From: Dyadobacter jejuensis
GTDB taxonomy: Bacteria; Bacteroidota; Bacteroidia; Cytophagales; Spirosomataceae
Length of the DNA: 64,000 bases
Reading direction: 5' to 3'
NCBI RefSeq assembly: GCF_003149085.1
Contig: NZ_QGDT01000003.1
Coordinates: 372,001 to 436,000 of the forward strand
Within the stretch, counting starts at the first letter, position 1; each line of letters begins with the position of its first letter. The notes beneath the pieces were generated by a model. That model was not told the origin of the DNA, searched no databases, and worked only from the letters and a program-made list of their open reading frames with translations. Positions 38,236 through 47,917 of this stretch are shown in pieces. The position numbers and the translations under genes were made by a program.

Positions 38236-41070
38236 ATGGAAAGACCAGCAAACAAGCTTTTTCTGCTTGACGCCATGGCACTCATATACCGTGCCCACTT
38301 CGCCTTTATTAAGGCTCCTCGTATTACATCGAAAGGGCTTAATACCAGTGCGGTATTTGGCTTTACGAATACCTTGTTAGAGGTTTTACAAAAAGAAAAG
38401 CCGACCCATATTGGAGTCGCTTTCGACACTTCGGCCCCTACTTTCAGACATGTGCAGTATGAGGCCTATAAAGCGCAGCGAGAGGCTCAACCCGAAGATA
38501 TCACGGTAGCCATTCCCTTGGTCAAGCAACTGCTCGAGGCCATGTGTATTCCCATCCTAGTACTGGACGGATTTGAAGCCGACGATATCATAGGGACCAT
38601 CGCCAAAGAGGCCTCTAAGGAGGGTTTTGAGGTGTATATGATGACCCCCGACAAGGACTATGGCCAGCTTGTAGAAGAGTACGTCCATATCTATAAGCCC
38701 GCTTTTATGGGTAAACCAGCGGAAGTGCTTGGGGTACAAGAAGTACTCGACAAGTGGAAGATCGAACGCATAGACCAAGTGATAGACATGCTCGGACTCA
38801 TGGGCGACGCAGTAGACAACATTCCTGGCATACCGGGTGTAGGAGAAAAAACAGCCCAAAAACTAATCCAGCAATATGGATCGATGGAGGCTATTTTGGA
38901 AAATGCAGCGGACATAAAGGGTAAACTAGGCGAGAAAATAAGGGATAACAAGGATAAGGCCCTATTAAGTAAAGAACTGGCTACCATTGATACTAAAGTA
39001 CCCGTACCCTTCGATGCGGAAGATTTGACGGTTTGTGAGCCCAATAGTGAAAAGATTATAGCCCTGTTCGACCAGCTGGAGTTTAAAACCCTTAAAAACC
39101 GGGTGTTAGGTGGTCAAACTACCCTACCCGCTCCCAGTAGTAAGCAAGCTGCAGCCAGTAAGGCTGGTCAATTGGATCTGTTTGGAGAAGCTGCCCCCTC
39201 GGCCCCCGCTCCATCCACGGCAGTTGAGCCTATAGTCGAGCCGCAAAATATGGAGCTACGCTCGATAGACAGTACTTTACATCGCTACCATACCGTCGAC
39301 ACGCTGGAGGCCATGGAAAGCTTATGTCATTACTTGAGCCTTCAGTCCCAATTTTGTTTCGATACCGAAACCACTTCGCTAGAGACCTTGGATGCTGAAT
39401 TGGTGGGTATTGCCTTCTCTTACCGCCCCACTGAGGCGTTTTACGTACCCATCCCAGCCGACCCTGAGCAAACAAAACGCATCCTTGAGGTATTCAAACC
39501 CGTATGGGAGAATGAAAACATCGGTAAAATTGGACAAAACATTAAGTACGATATTCTCGTCCTTAAAAATTATCAAATTGAAGTAAAAGGCCCCTTATTC
39601 GATACCATGCTCGCGCACTACCTATTAGAGCCCGATAAAAGACATGGAATGGATATCCTAGCGGAAACATACCTCCGATATACTCCCGTATCGATCACCG
39701 AATTGATAGGCAAAAAAGGGGTTAAGCAAGGAAATATGCGCGATGTATCCATTGCCGAGGTTACCGAATATGCCGGCGAGGACGCCGATATAACCTATCA
39801 GCTCTACGATATCTTTAGGGAAGAATTGCCCAAATTCAATGCCCAGACCCTCTTTGAGACCGTAGAGATGCCGTTATTACAGGTGTTGGCCGAAATGGAA
39901 AATGCAGGGGTCAAAATTGACACCCAAGCACTAGCCGAGATGTCGAAGGCGCTAGAAATTGACCTTAGAAATACGGAGTCCGAAATTTTCGAAGCGGCTG
40001 GTAGCAGTTTCAATATCAATTCTCCTAAGCAGCTTGGAGAAGTACTATTCGACAAAATGAAACTAGTAGCAAAGCCTAAAAAGACCAAAACTGGTCAGTA
40101 TGCTACTGGGGAAGATATCTTGTCGGATCTGGAAAATGAGCATGAAATTGCTAGAAAAATTCTAGATTATAGGGAATTACAGAAACTAAAGTCTACCTAT
40201 GTAGATGCTCTTCCCGCCCTGGTCAATGCCCAAACGGGGAGGATTCATACGTCCTATAACCAAGCTGTAGCGGCCACAGGACGTCTTAGCTCTACCAATC
40301 CCAACCTACAGAACATTCCCATCCGAACCGAACGTGGTAAGGAAATAAGAAAAGCCTTTATCGCTAGCAACGACCAATATCGGATACTATCGGCCGATTA
40401 CTCACAAATTGAATTGAGGATCATGGCGGCCTTTAGCGAAGACCAAAGCATGATCGAGGCCTTCAACCAGGGGCGAGATATCCACGCTACCACGGCTAGC
40501 AAGGTCTTTAAGGTACCTCTGGAGGAAGTAAGCTCGGACATGCGTAGAAAGGCCAAAATGGTGAATTTTGGAATTATCTATGGCATCTCAGCCTTCGGCC
40601 TGAGCCAGCGACTAGGAATTCCTAGGGGCGAAGCAGCCGAGATAATTACTGCCTATTTCGAAGAGTTCCCCGCCGTAAAGGCCTATATGGATCGGGTGGT
40701 CGCCCAGGCCCGCGAGAACCAATATGTAGAAACCATTCTGGGACGTAGAAGATACCTGGCCGATATTAATTCACGAAATGCCACCAATAGAGGCTATGCA
40801 GAAAGAAACGCGATTAACGCCCCTATTCAAGGCTCTGCCGCCGATATGATCAAGCTCGCCATGATCCGTATCCATGATTACCTGCGTAAGGAGAATTTGA
40901 AGTCGAGAATGATTCTTCAAGTACATGATGAATTGGTATTCGAAGCACACATTTCGGAAATCGACCTCTTGAAAGAAAAAGTTAATGAGCTGATGTGCCA
41001 GGCGATACCCCTTCCTGTTAAAATGGAAACTGGCATCGGCCTGGGCTATAATTGGCTGGAAGCGCACTGA
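38236..41070 (+). CDS. polA: DNA polymerase I
   Basis: A 944-aa enzyme with all three domains. The 5'-3' exonuclease is residues 1-290 (LDAMALIYRAHF, DGFEADDIIGT, TPDKDYGQL, GLMGDAVDNIPGIPGVGEKT). The 3'-5' proofreading domain keeps its acidic residues (FDTETTSLETLD; YDILVLKNYQ; YAGEDADITYQLYD), so proofreading is probably active, unlike in many Gram-positive PolA. The polymerase domain is about 560-944 with RLSSTNPNLQNIPIRTERG, the metal motif ILSADYSQIELRIMA, KMVNFGIIYGISAFGL and LQVHDELVFEA. The linker near residues 295-345 is Ala/Pro-rich. Confidence 0.97.
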   Translation: MERPANKLFLLDAMALIYRAHFAFIKAPRITSKGLNTSAVFGFTNTLLEVLQKEKPTHIGVAFDTSAPTFRHVQYEAYKAQREAQPEDITVAIPLVKQLLEAMCIPILVLDGFEADDIIGTIAKEASKEGFEVYMMTPDKDYGQLVEEYVHIYKPAFMGKPAEVLGVQEVLDKWKIERIDQVIDMLGLMGDAVDNIPGIPGVGEKTAQKLIQQYGSMEAILENAADIKGKLGEKIRDNKDKALLSKELATIDTKVPVPFDAEDLTVCEPNSEKIIALFDQLEFKTLKNRVLGGQTTLPAPSSKQAAASKAGQLDLFGEAAPSAPAPSTAVEPIVEPQNMELRSIDSTLHRYHTVDTLEAMESLCHYLSLQSQFCFDTETTSLETLDAELVGIAFSYRPTEAFYVPIPADPEQTKRILEVFKPVWENENIGKIGQNIKYDILVLKNYQIEVKGPLFDTMLAHYLLEPDKRHGMDILAETYLRYTPVSITELIGKKGVKQGNMRDVSIAEVTEYAGEDADITYQLYDIFREELPKFNAQTLFETVEMPLLQVLAEMENAGVKIDTQALAEMSKALEIDLRNTESEIFEAAGSSFNINSPKQLGEVLFDKMKLVAKPKKTKTGQYATGEDILSDLENEHEIARKILDYRELQKLKSTYVDALPALVNAQTGRIHTSYNQAVAATGRLSSTNPNLQNIPIRTERGKEIRKAFIASNDQYRILSADYSQIELRIMAAFSEDQSMIEAFNQGRDIHATTASKVFKVPLEEVSSDMRRKAKMVNFGIIYGISAFGLSQRLGIPRGEAAEIITAYFEEFPAVKAYMDRVVAQARENQYVETILGRRRYLADINSRNATNRGYAERNAINAPIQGSAADMIKLAMIRIHDYLRKENLKSRMILQVHDELVFEAHISEIDLLKEKVNELMCQAIPLPVKMETGIGLGYNWLEAH

Positions 41071-41100
41071 TCGATTCCGAAGTTTAATCCCGAGCTTCAG

Positions 41101-41138
41101 AGAAAGGAATGCCAGGACCTGTCCCGGCATTCCTTTCT
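41101..41138 (+). terminator. terminator after polA
   Basis: A perfect 13-bp stem AGAAAGGAATGCC/GGCATTCCTTTCT with a 12-nt loop. The T run is weak, so it could be Rho-independent only in part. Confidence 0.7.
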
Positions 41139-41356
41139 GTATTATAAGGCTAGGCCGTAGTGTACTTCAGCCTTATTTATCCCATACTCACATACACCTC
41201 CCCATGGTTAGACCAAAATTGTAGTATTTCGATACAATATTGGCAATCAGCTCTATAAAAGAAATAAACATCAAAAAAAGAACAGAATATTGTATTATAT
41301 TCTTAAAAAAATAGCTTACTTCGTTTATAACTGTAAACAATACACTTAATTTTAAA

Positions 41357-43075
41357 ATGCAATTGATCGCTAGACCACTAACCTGTATCCTCATGGCTAT
41401 CCCCGTGTTAGCCATGGCCCAGACCGAAACGTATGAGCCCATTCCATTATCCGATCTATCGGCTTTTGAGCAGCCCGCTGCCAACTGGATGCTCCAGGAA
41501 TCCATGACCGTACTGCCAATGCCAAAGGCCAAGCCTAAGTTTCAGAAAGGTGCAGGCATACTCGTAGGTACCCCAGGCACCGAACTTCACACCAAAGTAA
41601 AGGCCAAAGATTTGAAATTGAGTCTCGACTTTATGGTGACCCCTGGTGCCTCAGCCATCCTGACCTTACCAGGAGGTGGCGAAGTTGTGCTTTCTGACAG
41701 CTATAAGCAGCAACAATTAGACCGACATACCAGTGGATATAGCGGCTTGTTTCCTACACAGAATGCGGCAAAAGCGCCAGGCCTTTGGCAGCACTTAGAG
41801 CTTGCCTATGACGGGCAGGTAGACAACCTCCCCAAGTCCGTTCGACTCAACACCCTGAAATTGAATGGTGTGACGGTACTGGAAGCCGTATACCTGCCCA
41901 AGACTCAGGACATTTCTACCGCTGGAAGTTCGCTAAGCCTGAAAGTTAATCAAGGCACTATGGCCTTCAAAAACTTGGGTTATCAGCTACTTAAGAACCA
42001 ACAGCCGCTAAGCCTAACAGGACTTTCTTATAAGGTGTATGGAGAAAAAGCCACGCTGTCGGATCTTAAAGATCCTGTAAAGGAAGGGGTCTCGGAGCTG
42101 TTAACACAGGAAGTTACCGATGGTATGAAAAATTTTATCCTGCTTTACACCGGTACCGTCGAGGTAAAAGAGGCGGGCGAGTATACTTTCTCTAGCCAAT
42201 ACGATGGGTCTACCTTTATATTGGAGATTGATGGTCAAGAGGTAATCAATGGAGGAGGTAGTAATTCGCAAAATAGTATTACCGGGTCGGTTACCCTCCC
42301 CAAAGGGAACCATCCACTAAAAATTATCTACTCACGGTTCCCATGGAGGGCTGGGTCACTTGGATTGATGGTCAGCAAACCCGGCATAAGAGCCTACCAC
42401 CTACATGCCTTATCCTCCTTACCCATACCTCCGCCAAAGCCATATATCCAAGTCGATGCCGACGAGGAACCTGCTATGGTACGTTCATTCATACAGTTAC
42501 CATACGAAAAGACCAAAAGAACCAAATGCATTTCGGTAGGCAGTCCCCAAGGCTGGAATTATAGTATGGACTTGGAGAAAGGCGCGCTCATACAGGCATG
42601 GCGGGGAGCTTTTGCTGACGTCACCGAAATGTGGTATCAGCGAGGTGAGCCTCAATTACTCGAACCTGCCGGCCTAAACCTACTTTTGACCGGGAAAAGC
42701 ACCGTAGCCAGTCTTGAAAATCAACAAGCTGCCTGGCCCGACTCTTCCAATATCGATTATCTGGGTTATAATATCGACAACGCTGGCTACCCTGTATACA
42801 GGTTCACCGTAGACGGCCACCCCATCACGGATAAGCTGACCAGCACCACCAACGGACTCGAGCGAACCATTACCGCACCTAAAGCCAATTCCCTTAGCGT
42901 TTTATTGACCCGTGCCGATACCATCACCGCAATCGGCAAGGGCCTCTATCAAGTAGACGGACAATACTATATTCAGATCGATAGCAAACTAAAACCTATT
43001 ATCCGCAAATCTGTGGACAAGCAGGAGCTAATTCTGCCACTCAACGGCCAGGTACAATATACCCTCATCTGGTAG
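41357..43075 (+). CDS. secreted DUF1080 (3-keto-disaccharide hydrolase-like) + PA14 protein
   Basis: A 572-aa protein with a signal peptide (MQLIARPLTCILMAIPVLAMAQ). Residues about 30-215 look like DUF1080, a concanavalin-like fold: LKLSLDFMVTPGASAILTLP, APGLWQHLELAYDG, VRLNTLKLNGVTVLEAVY and MAFKNLGYQLL. Residues about 240-360 form a PA14 carbohydrate-binding-type domain (VEVKEAGEYTFSSQYDGSTF, LEIDGQEVING). The C-terminal part has GALIQAWRGAFADVTEMW, which is often found beside cytochrome- or PQQ-type oxidoreductases in Bacteroidota and Planctomycetota. It is 40 bp upstream of the azurin-fusion gene and likely cotranscribed. Substrate and catalysis are inferred. Confidence 0.75.
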   Translation: MQLIARPLTCILMAIPVLAMAQTETYEPIPLSDLSAFEQPAANWMLQESMTVLPMPKAKPKFQKGAGILVGTPGTELHTKVKAKDLKLSLDFMVTPGASAILTLPGGGEVVLSDSYKQQQLDRHTSGYSGLFPTQNAAKAPGLWQHLELAYDGQVDNLPKSVRLNTLKLNGVTVLEAVYLPKTQDISTAGSSLSLKVNQGTMAFKNLGYQLLKNQQPLSLTGLSYKVYGEKATLSDLKDPVKEGVSELLTQEVTDGMKNFILLYTGTVEVKEAGEYTFSSQYDGSTFILEIDGQEVINGGGSNSQNSITGSVTLPKGNHPLKIIYSRFPWRAGSLGLMVSKPGIRAYHLHALSSLPIPPPKPYIQVDADEEPAMVRSFIQLPYEKTKRTKCISVGSPQGWNYSMDLEKGALIQAWRGAFADVTEMWYQRGEPQLLEPAGLNLLLTGKSTVASLENQQAAWPDSSNIDYLGYNIDNAGYPVYRFTVDGHPITDKLTSTTNGLERTITAPKANSLSVLLTRADTITAIGKGLYQVDGQYYIQIDSKLKPIIRKSVDKQELILPLNGQVQYTLIW

Positions 43076-43115
43076 GATGCTCGTCCATAACATTCATATA
43101 AGCAAATATTTAAAA

Positions 43116-45107
43116 ATGAAAAAGATACTTTTAGCTTCAATGGCTTCTTTCGCCATTTTCGCTGCTCAAGCTCAATCTAAGCTCCAAAAGGAGGATGATT
43201 TTTACAGAATAATAACCTTACCCATTCCAGAGAATATTAAACTAGAAGTGGGGGGACTTGCGGCCATGCCCGATGGACGGCTAGCCGCCTCCACACGAAG
43301 AGGTGAAGTATGGATGATCAACAACCCATACCTCAAAGGGGACGGCCGCCCTAGCTTTAAGCGCTTCGCATCGGGCCTCCACGAACCCTTGGGGATTCTC
43401 TATCGCGAAAATGACTTTTTGGTCAGTCAGCGGGGGGAAGTCACCCGACTAGCCGATACTGACGGAGATGGGGTAGCCGATGTTTACGATTCCTTCGCCA
43501 AATGGCCCCTATCGGGCAACTACCACCAGTATTCCTATGGCCCCGTACGAATGCCCAATGGTGAAATGATCGTCACCCTCAACCTCGACTGGATTGGCCA
43601 TGGAGCGAGTCAATCCAAATGGAGGGGCTGGCTATTGAAACTGGGCGAAGACGGCAAGCTTACTCCTTGGGCCACCGGCTTACGTTCCCCTTCCGGATTT
43701 GGCTCCATCCAAGGGGATATATTCTATACGGAGAACCAGGGAGACTGGGTTGGATCGGGTAGAATGACCCATTTGGAGAAAGGCGACTTCGCCGGCAATC
43801 CTGCGGGGCTTCGCTGGAGCAGCGAGCCAAACTCACCAGTAAAACTGAAGGCAGAAGACATCCCCGACACCGGTGAACCCCTCTACGACGTGGCCCAAAG
43901 AGTCCCTGGACTAAAGGCGCCCGCCGTGTGGTTTCCACATACCATCGTAGGAATCTCCACTTCCGACTTCAAGGAAGATACCACCGAAGGACAGTTTGGC
44001 CCCTTTAATGGCCAGGTTTTCGTTGGCGATCAAGGACATAGTATCATTACTAGAGTGGCCATGGAAAAAGTAAATGGCGTATGGCAAGGAGCCGTGTTCC
44101 CTTTTAAAGAGGGATTTATGTCCGGAATATTAAGGATGGTTTGGGGCCTGGATGGCTCTATGTTTGTAGGACAAACGAGCCGTGGGTGGGCCGCCACCGG
44201 TAAGGCCGATCACGGTATTCAACGACTGGTATGGACCGGTAAAGTACCCTTCGAGATGCATTCGATCAAATCGATGCCCGATGGATTAGATATCACTTAC
44301 ACCCTGCCAGTGGATCCGGCAAAGGCAGCCGACCCTAGCTCTTATCAAATCAATAGTTTTACCTATAAATACCACCATTCCTATGGTAGTCCCATCATAA
44401 ACACCTCCTCCATCCCACTCCAAGGCATTATTGTCTCTAAGGATGGGCTTCATGTACGACTTGTTGTGGCTCCCGAAGACCTCAAAAAAGGTTATATTCA
44501 CGAGATTAAAGCCGAAGGATTATTATCGAACCAAGGAATGAGCCTGCTACACCCTAAAGGCTACTACACCCTGAATGAAATAGGCCAGGCCCCTTTCGCT
44601 AAGGAATCCGACTTTACTACCAAGGTAACCGCCTCGACGATGGACCATAGCCAACATATGGCGGAAGCCACCACAAAGCCCGCAGGCAACCAACCCAAAC
44701 GGATCAATACGCAACCTTCCAATTGGACCAAAGGTCCCGACCAGGTAATCACCCTTGGGACCGTCCCAGGCCTCAAATTCGACCTGTCGGAGATACAAGT
44801 GAAGGCAGGAAGCAAAATTAAGCTGGTCTTTAATAATAATGACGACATGCTTCATAACGTCGTAATCACTAAGCCCGGGAAAGCCAATGCCGTTGGAGAG
44901 GCAGGCCTGAACTTGGGATTAAAGGGTTCTGAATTAGGCTATGTCCCCGATTCCCCAGAAGTACTCTTTCATTCCTTTATTGTGGAACCCGAAAAATCAG
45001 AAACCATCTATTTCGTGGCTCCCACCAAGCCTGGCGACTACCAATTTGTTTGTACTTTCCCCGGTCATTATACCATGATGCAAGGGAAACTTAAGGTATC
45101 CAAATAA
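43116..45107 (+). CDS. secreted beta-propeller sugar-dehydrogenase-like protein fused to azurin-type cupredoxin
   Basis: A 663-aa protein from the ATG at 43116 with a signal peptide (KKILLASMASFAIFAAQAQ). Residues about 20-480 form a six-bladed propeller like that of soluble glucose/sorbosone dehydrogenases (GLAAMPDGRLAASTRRGEVW, ASGLHEPLGILYRENDFLV, ATGLRSPSGFGSIQGDIFYT, VFVGDQGHSIITRVAM). Residues about 540-663 form a cupredoxin: LHNVVI gives the first His, and VCTFPGHYTMMQG gives Cys, His and Met in azurin spacing, all type 1 copper ligands. It could oxidise a sugar and hand electrons to copper. It acts with the upstream DUF1080/PA14 protein; a terminator closes the unit. Confidence 0.82.
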   Translation: MKKILLASMASFAIFAAQAQSKLQKEDDFYRIITLPIPENIKLEVGGLAAMPDGRLAASTRRGEVWMINNPYLKGDGRPSFKRFASGLHEPLGILYRENDFLVSQRGEVTRLADTDGDGVADVYDSFAKWPLSGNYHQYSYGPVRMPNGEMIVTLNLDWIGHGASQSKWRGWLLKLGEDGKLTPWATGLRSPSGFGSIQGDIFYTENQGDWVGSGRMTHLEKGDFAGNPAGLRWSSEPNSPVKLKAEDIPDTGEPLYDVAQRVPGLKAPAVWFPHTIVGISTSDFKEDTTEGQFGPFNGQVFVGDQGHSIITRVAMEKVNGVWQGAVFPFKEGFMSGILRMVWGLDGSMFVGQTSRGWAATGKADHGIQRLVWTGKVPFEMHSIKSMPDGLDITYTLPVDPAKAADPSSYQINSFTYKYHHSYGSPIINTSSIPLQGIIVSKDGLHVRLVVAPEDLKKGYIHEIKAEGLLSNQGMSLLHPKGYYTLNEIGQAPFAKESDFTTKVTASTMDHSQHMAEATTKPAGNQPKRINTQPSNWTKGPDQVITLGTVPGLKFDLSEIQVKAGSKIKLVFNNNDDMLHNVVITKPGKANAVGEAGLNLGLKGSELGYVPDSPEVLFHSFIVEPEKSETIYFVAPTKPGDYQFVCTFPGHYTMMQGKLKVSK

Positions 45108-45115
45108 TAAAATCA

Positions 45116-45160
45116 GGCATAAAAAAGAGGGACATCCTAAGTGTCCCTCTTTTTTATGCC
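45116..45160 (+). terminator. terminator of the PA14/azurin unit
   Basis: A perfect 19-bp stem (45116-45134 with 45142-45160) with a 7-nt loop, including TTTTTT on the descending arm. It starts 9 bp after the stop codon. Confidence 0.93.
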
Positions 45161-45396
45161 TTGCAGTCTGAAAGATAGACCTGGCACAAATTCATTAACA
45201 TACTTAATATCATATAGTTATACTAACTACTGTATTATTCTTTTTATATTTACTATACTTTTATTACTTATACAATTTTTAATACATATTAAACATTTAA
45301 TTTTATTGATAAAGTATCAATCTCTTATTACTTTCGATATGCTTTATACTATTTATAGAGATATAAATTAATTATACTTTTAAAATGAATTCGTAT
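45161..45396. other. AT-rich spacer, no gene
   Basis: Very AT-rich; contains TATACTTTTA-type words (near 45254 and 45376) like those seen near 35.4 and 38.0 kb. No coding sequence is supported. Confidence 0.5.
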
Positions 45397-46254
45397 TTAG
45401 TTTTCCTTCCCTTGCCACCCAGACAAGACCTTCAGAATCGTGCGATCCTCAACTACATTAGCGTCCTTATCGTGGGCATAGAAAGCATCCATAGACCGAC
45501 TCTCCTCTATGTCGCTCCTTCCTCGGTTTATTTTTTCTCGGTATTCTTCCTTGGACCTGCAGTAATAATGATTAATTTGAATCTTATCGACCGACACCTC
45601 CGACTCATAACCTACTATTGGACTCCCATTTTCGTTGATGCAAAATCGACCTTTTTTATACCTAAAATAATGGGGTTGATACGCGGCCTTCACATGTCTA
45701 GGCTGTACGATACTCTTGATATGACGATTGGGTAAAAAATGTAGGTCCGATCGCATCAGAAAACGATAAAGTTGGGGCACTTCTGCTTTATGCAAATGGC
45801 CACTCGACCCAAAGACCAACCAATTGACCCCAAGCCCTCCAAATTGACGATAATTCTCCAAAAAGGTGGGAAGGTGGTAGTTGCTTTCTTTGGGAACAAT
45901 GAACTCATCCTAATCGATAAAAGCCAACCAGCGACACCAAAAACCAAAATGCTCTAGACAATGCGCATAGGCAGGAACCTGTTGACTCTTGCCAGGAAAG
46001 TCAATTACGGTGGCATAGGTCAGTAGATCCAAACGCGCGAGGGTATCCCTTACTGAAACGGTGCTCTCATTGTCATAGATAAAAAAATGTGTGACCCCTA
46101 TTTGTAAATGATACCTCATCCATTCCTCCAAATACTGGTTTTCATCTTTTATAATGCAACAAATTCCAACCTGATGCCTTTTCTTTAAGAAGATCCGGCC
46201 CAACAGGGTATCCGTAATATGAGGCAACTTCCATTTTATTTTTTTCATTTCCAA
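45397..46254 (-). pseudogene. GT92 (DUF23) glycosyltransferase interrupted by one in-frame amber codon
   Basis: Both halves read in the same frame and join into one 285-codon gene. The N-terminal half (46254-45913, 114 aa) has VGICCIIKDENQYLEEW and YHLQIGVTHFFIYDNEST, the nucleotide-binding start of family 92. TAG occurs at 45912-45910 between FID and DEF, exactly inside the family's FIDxDEF acidic motif. The C-terminal half (45909-45397, 170 aa) continues with LGVNWLVFGSSGH, HIKSIVQPRHVK and IQINHYYCRSKEEYREK. No frameshift or deletion is seen. It is a recent nonsense mutation, a sequencing error or, less likely, a suppressed stop. It would add sugars to a glycan or polysaccharide. Confidence 0.85.
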
Positions 46255-46597
46255 CCAGCAGCAAAGTCAATTTATAAGTCATTCATTATTCATAGGATGT
46301 GGCATTATCCCCCCCCCTCTTTTCCCGACCATGTGGCGGACCGATTGGTTGTAAAACAATTAAAAATTGGGGTATAAAATAGGCCAATCGCCTAAAAATG
46401 GGGTATAGTGCGTAACCATCCGGTCCCATACCTTTTAAAGTAGGCCAGTTGAACCGCCTTCTAATCGATCGAATTTTGAATAGCATGGAAACCCATACAG
46501 CAACAAAAATTACTATTGTTCAATTTTAATTCAGATTAAACCCGATTTTTTTTGTGACCTATATAAGTATAATACAATAATCAACTACAATAAATTT
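46255..46597. other. spacer with no supported gene
   Basis: Contains a run of nine C near 46309 and two copies of a GGGGTATA word. A 66-codon minus-strand frame (46286-46486) starts MLFKIRSIRRRFNW but has no recognisable family and ends just before the GT92 gene; I do not call it. Confidence 0.5.
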
Positions 46598-47596
46598 ATG
46601 AGCAACAACAGAGTAAACGTGTTATTAGACCTATTGGTATGTATCGGGATTCAAATCCCCTGCTTTAGCCAAAGCACCATCAAAAGCGTAGACACCGATC
46701 ATTTTGAAATAGAAATAAGTCAGAATAACCCACAAGGAATTACCATCTTACAAGTTACCGATATGCATATAGGAGGAACTGGAGAGGGGAAATGGAAGAA
46801 AGACCTCATTACCTATAAGCGTATTCGAAAACTGATTGAAACCTATAATCCTGACTTACTAGCCGTCACCGGCGACTTGCTCACTGGTGAGAAGCCTTTC
46901 GGTGCGCTATTGGCCTCTTCGGTAGTTCAGTTTTTCGACGGGCTCGAAAGGCCCTGGCTCTATGTATTTGGAAACCATGATCCAGAGGGTGGATTTGGAC
47001 GCCAGGCTATTGCAGAAGTGTTTGCCGAGTCCAAATGGCATATCTTAGGCAAGCACCCAGTCAATTCGGAATGGAACGAGAAATACGACTATCTCGTTGA
47101 CTTGAAAATATTAGGCTCCGACAAGCCCGCTTGGCAGGTCTACGGATTCGATTCTGGATCCGAAAAAGGCTATAAATCCATTAAATCCGATCAGCTAGAC
47201 TGGTATAAGCAAACCAGCCAGGCCTCTCTGCAGCGGTATGGACAGAAAACCAGGGCTATTTCTATTTTCCATATTCCTCTGATTCAGTATCAGCTCTTAC
47301 AAAACGATACTTCCATGAAAAAACAAGGCCATATGAAGGAGAAGGTATGGTACGAAGAGGATGACGGCAGTGTATATGAGACTTTCCTGGAGGTTGGGAA
47401 CATAGAGGCGACCTTCTGCGGTCACGATCACTACAACAACTATTGGGGTACCTATAAAGGTGGGATTACCCTCGCTTATGGATATATCAGCGGAGAGTCG
47501 ACCAAATATGCCTGGCCTCCAGGGGGTAAACTAATCACCTTGCCAACCGATGGTACGGCCATTCAAATTGAAAATGTGGTTCCAGTACTGGATTAA
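46598..47596 (+). CDS. secreted calcineurin-like metallophosphoesterase
   Basis: A 332-aa protein with an N-terminal hydrophobic signal (LLDLLVCIGIQIPCFSQS). The metal motifs are in order: TDMHIGG (D-x-H), AVTGDLLTG (GD), FGNHDPEGG (GNHD) and FCGHDHYNNYWG (GHDH). This is a full set for a binuclear-metal phosphoesterase of the type found in secreted purple-acid-like and PhoD-unlike enzymes. Substrate is unknown; probably periplasmic or extracellular phosphoester cleavage. Monocistronic, closed by a strong terminator at 47611. Confidence 0.88.
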   Translation: MSNNRVNVLLDLLVCIGIQIPCFSQSTIKSVDTDHFEIEISQNNPQGITILQVTDMHIGGTGEGKWKKDLITYKRIRKLIETYNPDLLAVTGDLLTGEKPFGALLASSVVQFFDGLERPWLYVFGNHDPEGGFGRQAIAEVFAESKWHILGKHPVNSEWNEKYDYLVDLKILGSDKPAWQVYGFDSGSEKGYKSIKSDQLDWYKQTSQASLQRYGQKTRAISIFHIPLIQYQLLQNDTSMKKQGHMKEKVWYEEDDGSVYETFLEVGNIEATFCGHDHYNNYWGTYKGGITLAYGYISGESTKYAWPPGGKLITLPTDGTAIQIENVVPVLD

Positions 47597-47610
47597 ACTA
47601 CATGCGCTAT

Positions 47611-47653
47611 CACAAAAACACCCGTAGAATGTAACTCTACGGGTGTTTTTGTG
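47611..47653 (+). terminator. terminator after metallophosphoesterase gene
   Basis: A perfect 18-bp stem (47611-47628 with 47636-47653) with a 7-nt loop and a TTTTTGTG descending end. Confidence 0.9.
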
Positions 47654-47917
47654 TGAGGCTAAATGACCTTTCCACGGCTGGTGGTGTAGGGATGCCTTTA
47701 CTAGCGACAAAGAAATCACCATTTAGCCCTAAAGCAGATTTTAAGATGGATCCGACAAACGACTGCCGATTATAATACTGAAAAAGTCTTGATCAAGACA
47801 ACAGTACAATTAAAAGAATAATTATGAGTTAGCGGCTTAAACGTGTAAATTAAAGCAAATTATGGCCCACTTAGGACCAATTTAGATCCTGTATCATTCA
47901 AAACCATCCTTTCTCTT
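47654..47917. other. spacer, possible minus-strand remnant
   Basis: A minus-strand window of about 50 codons (47780-47630) reads QSFVGSILKSALGLNG then GIPTPPAVERSFSLT without a start codon. It is not recognisable, so I leave it as a possible remnant. An imperfect inverted repeat GGCTAAATG/CATTTAGCC lies at about 47657-47727. Confidence 0.35.

Noticed and set aside
45385..45735. 116-codon plus-strand frame
   Set aside because: Lies wholly opposite the recognisable GT92 C-terminal half and has no family likeness.
46286..46486. 66-codon minus-strand frame upstream of the GT92 gene
   Set aside because: No family resemblance and it contains a homopolymer C run; could be chance.
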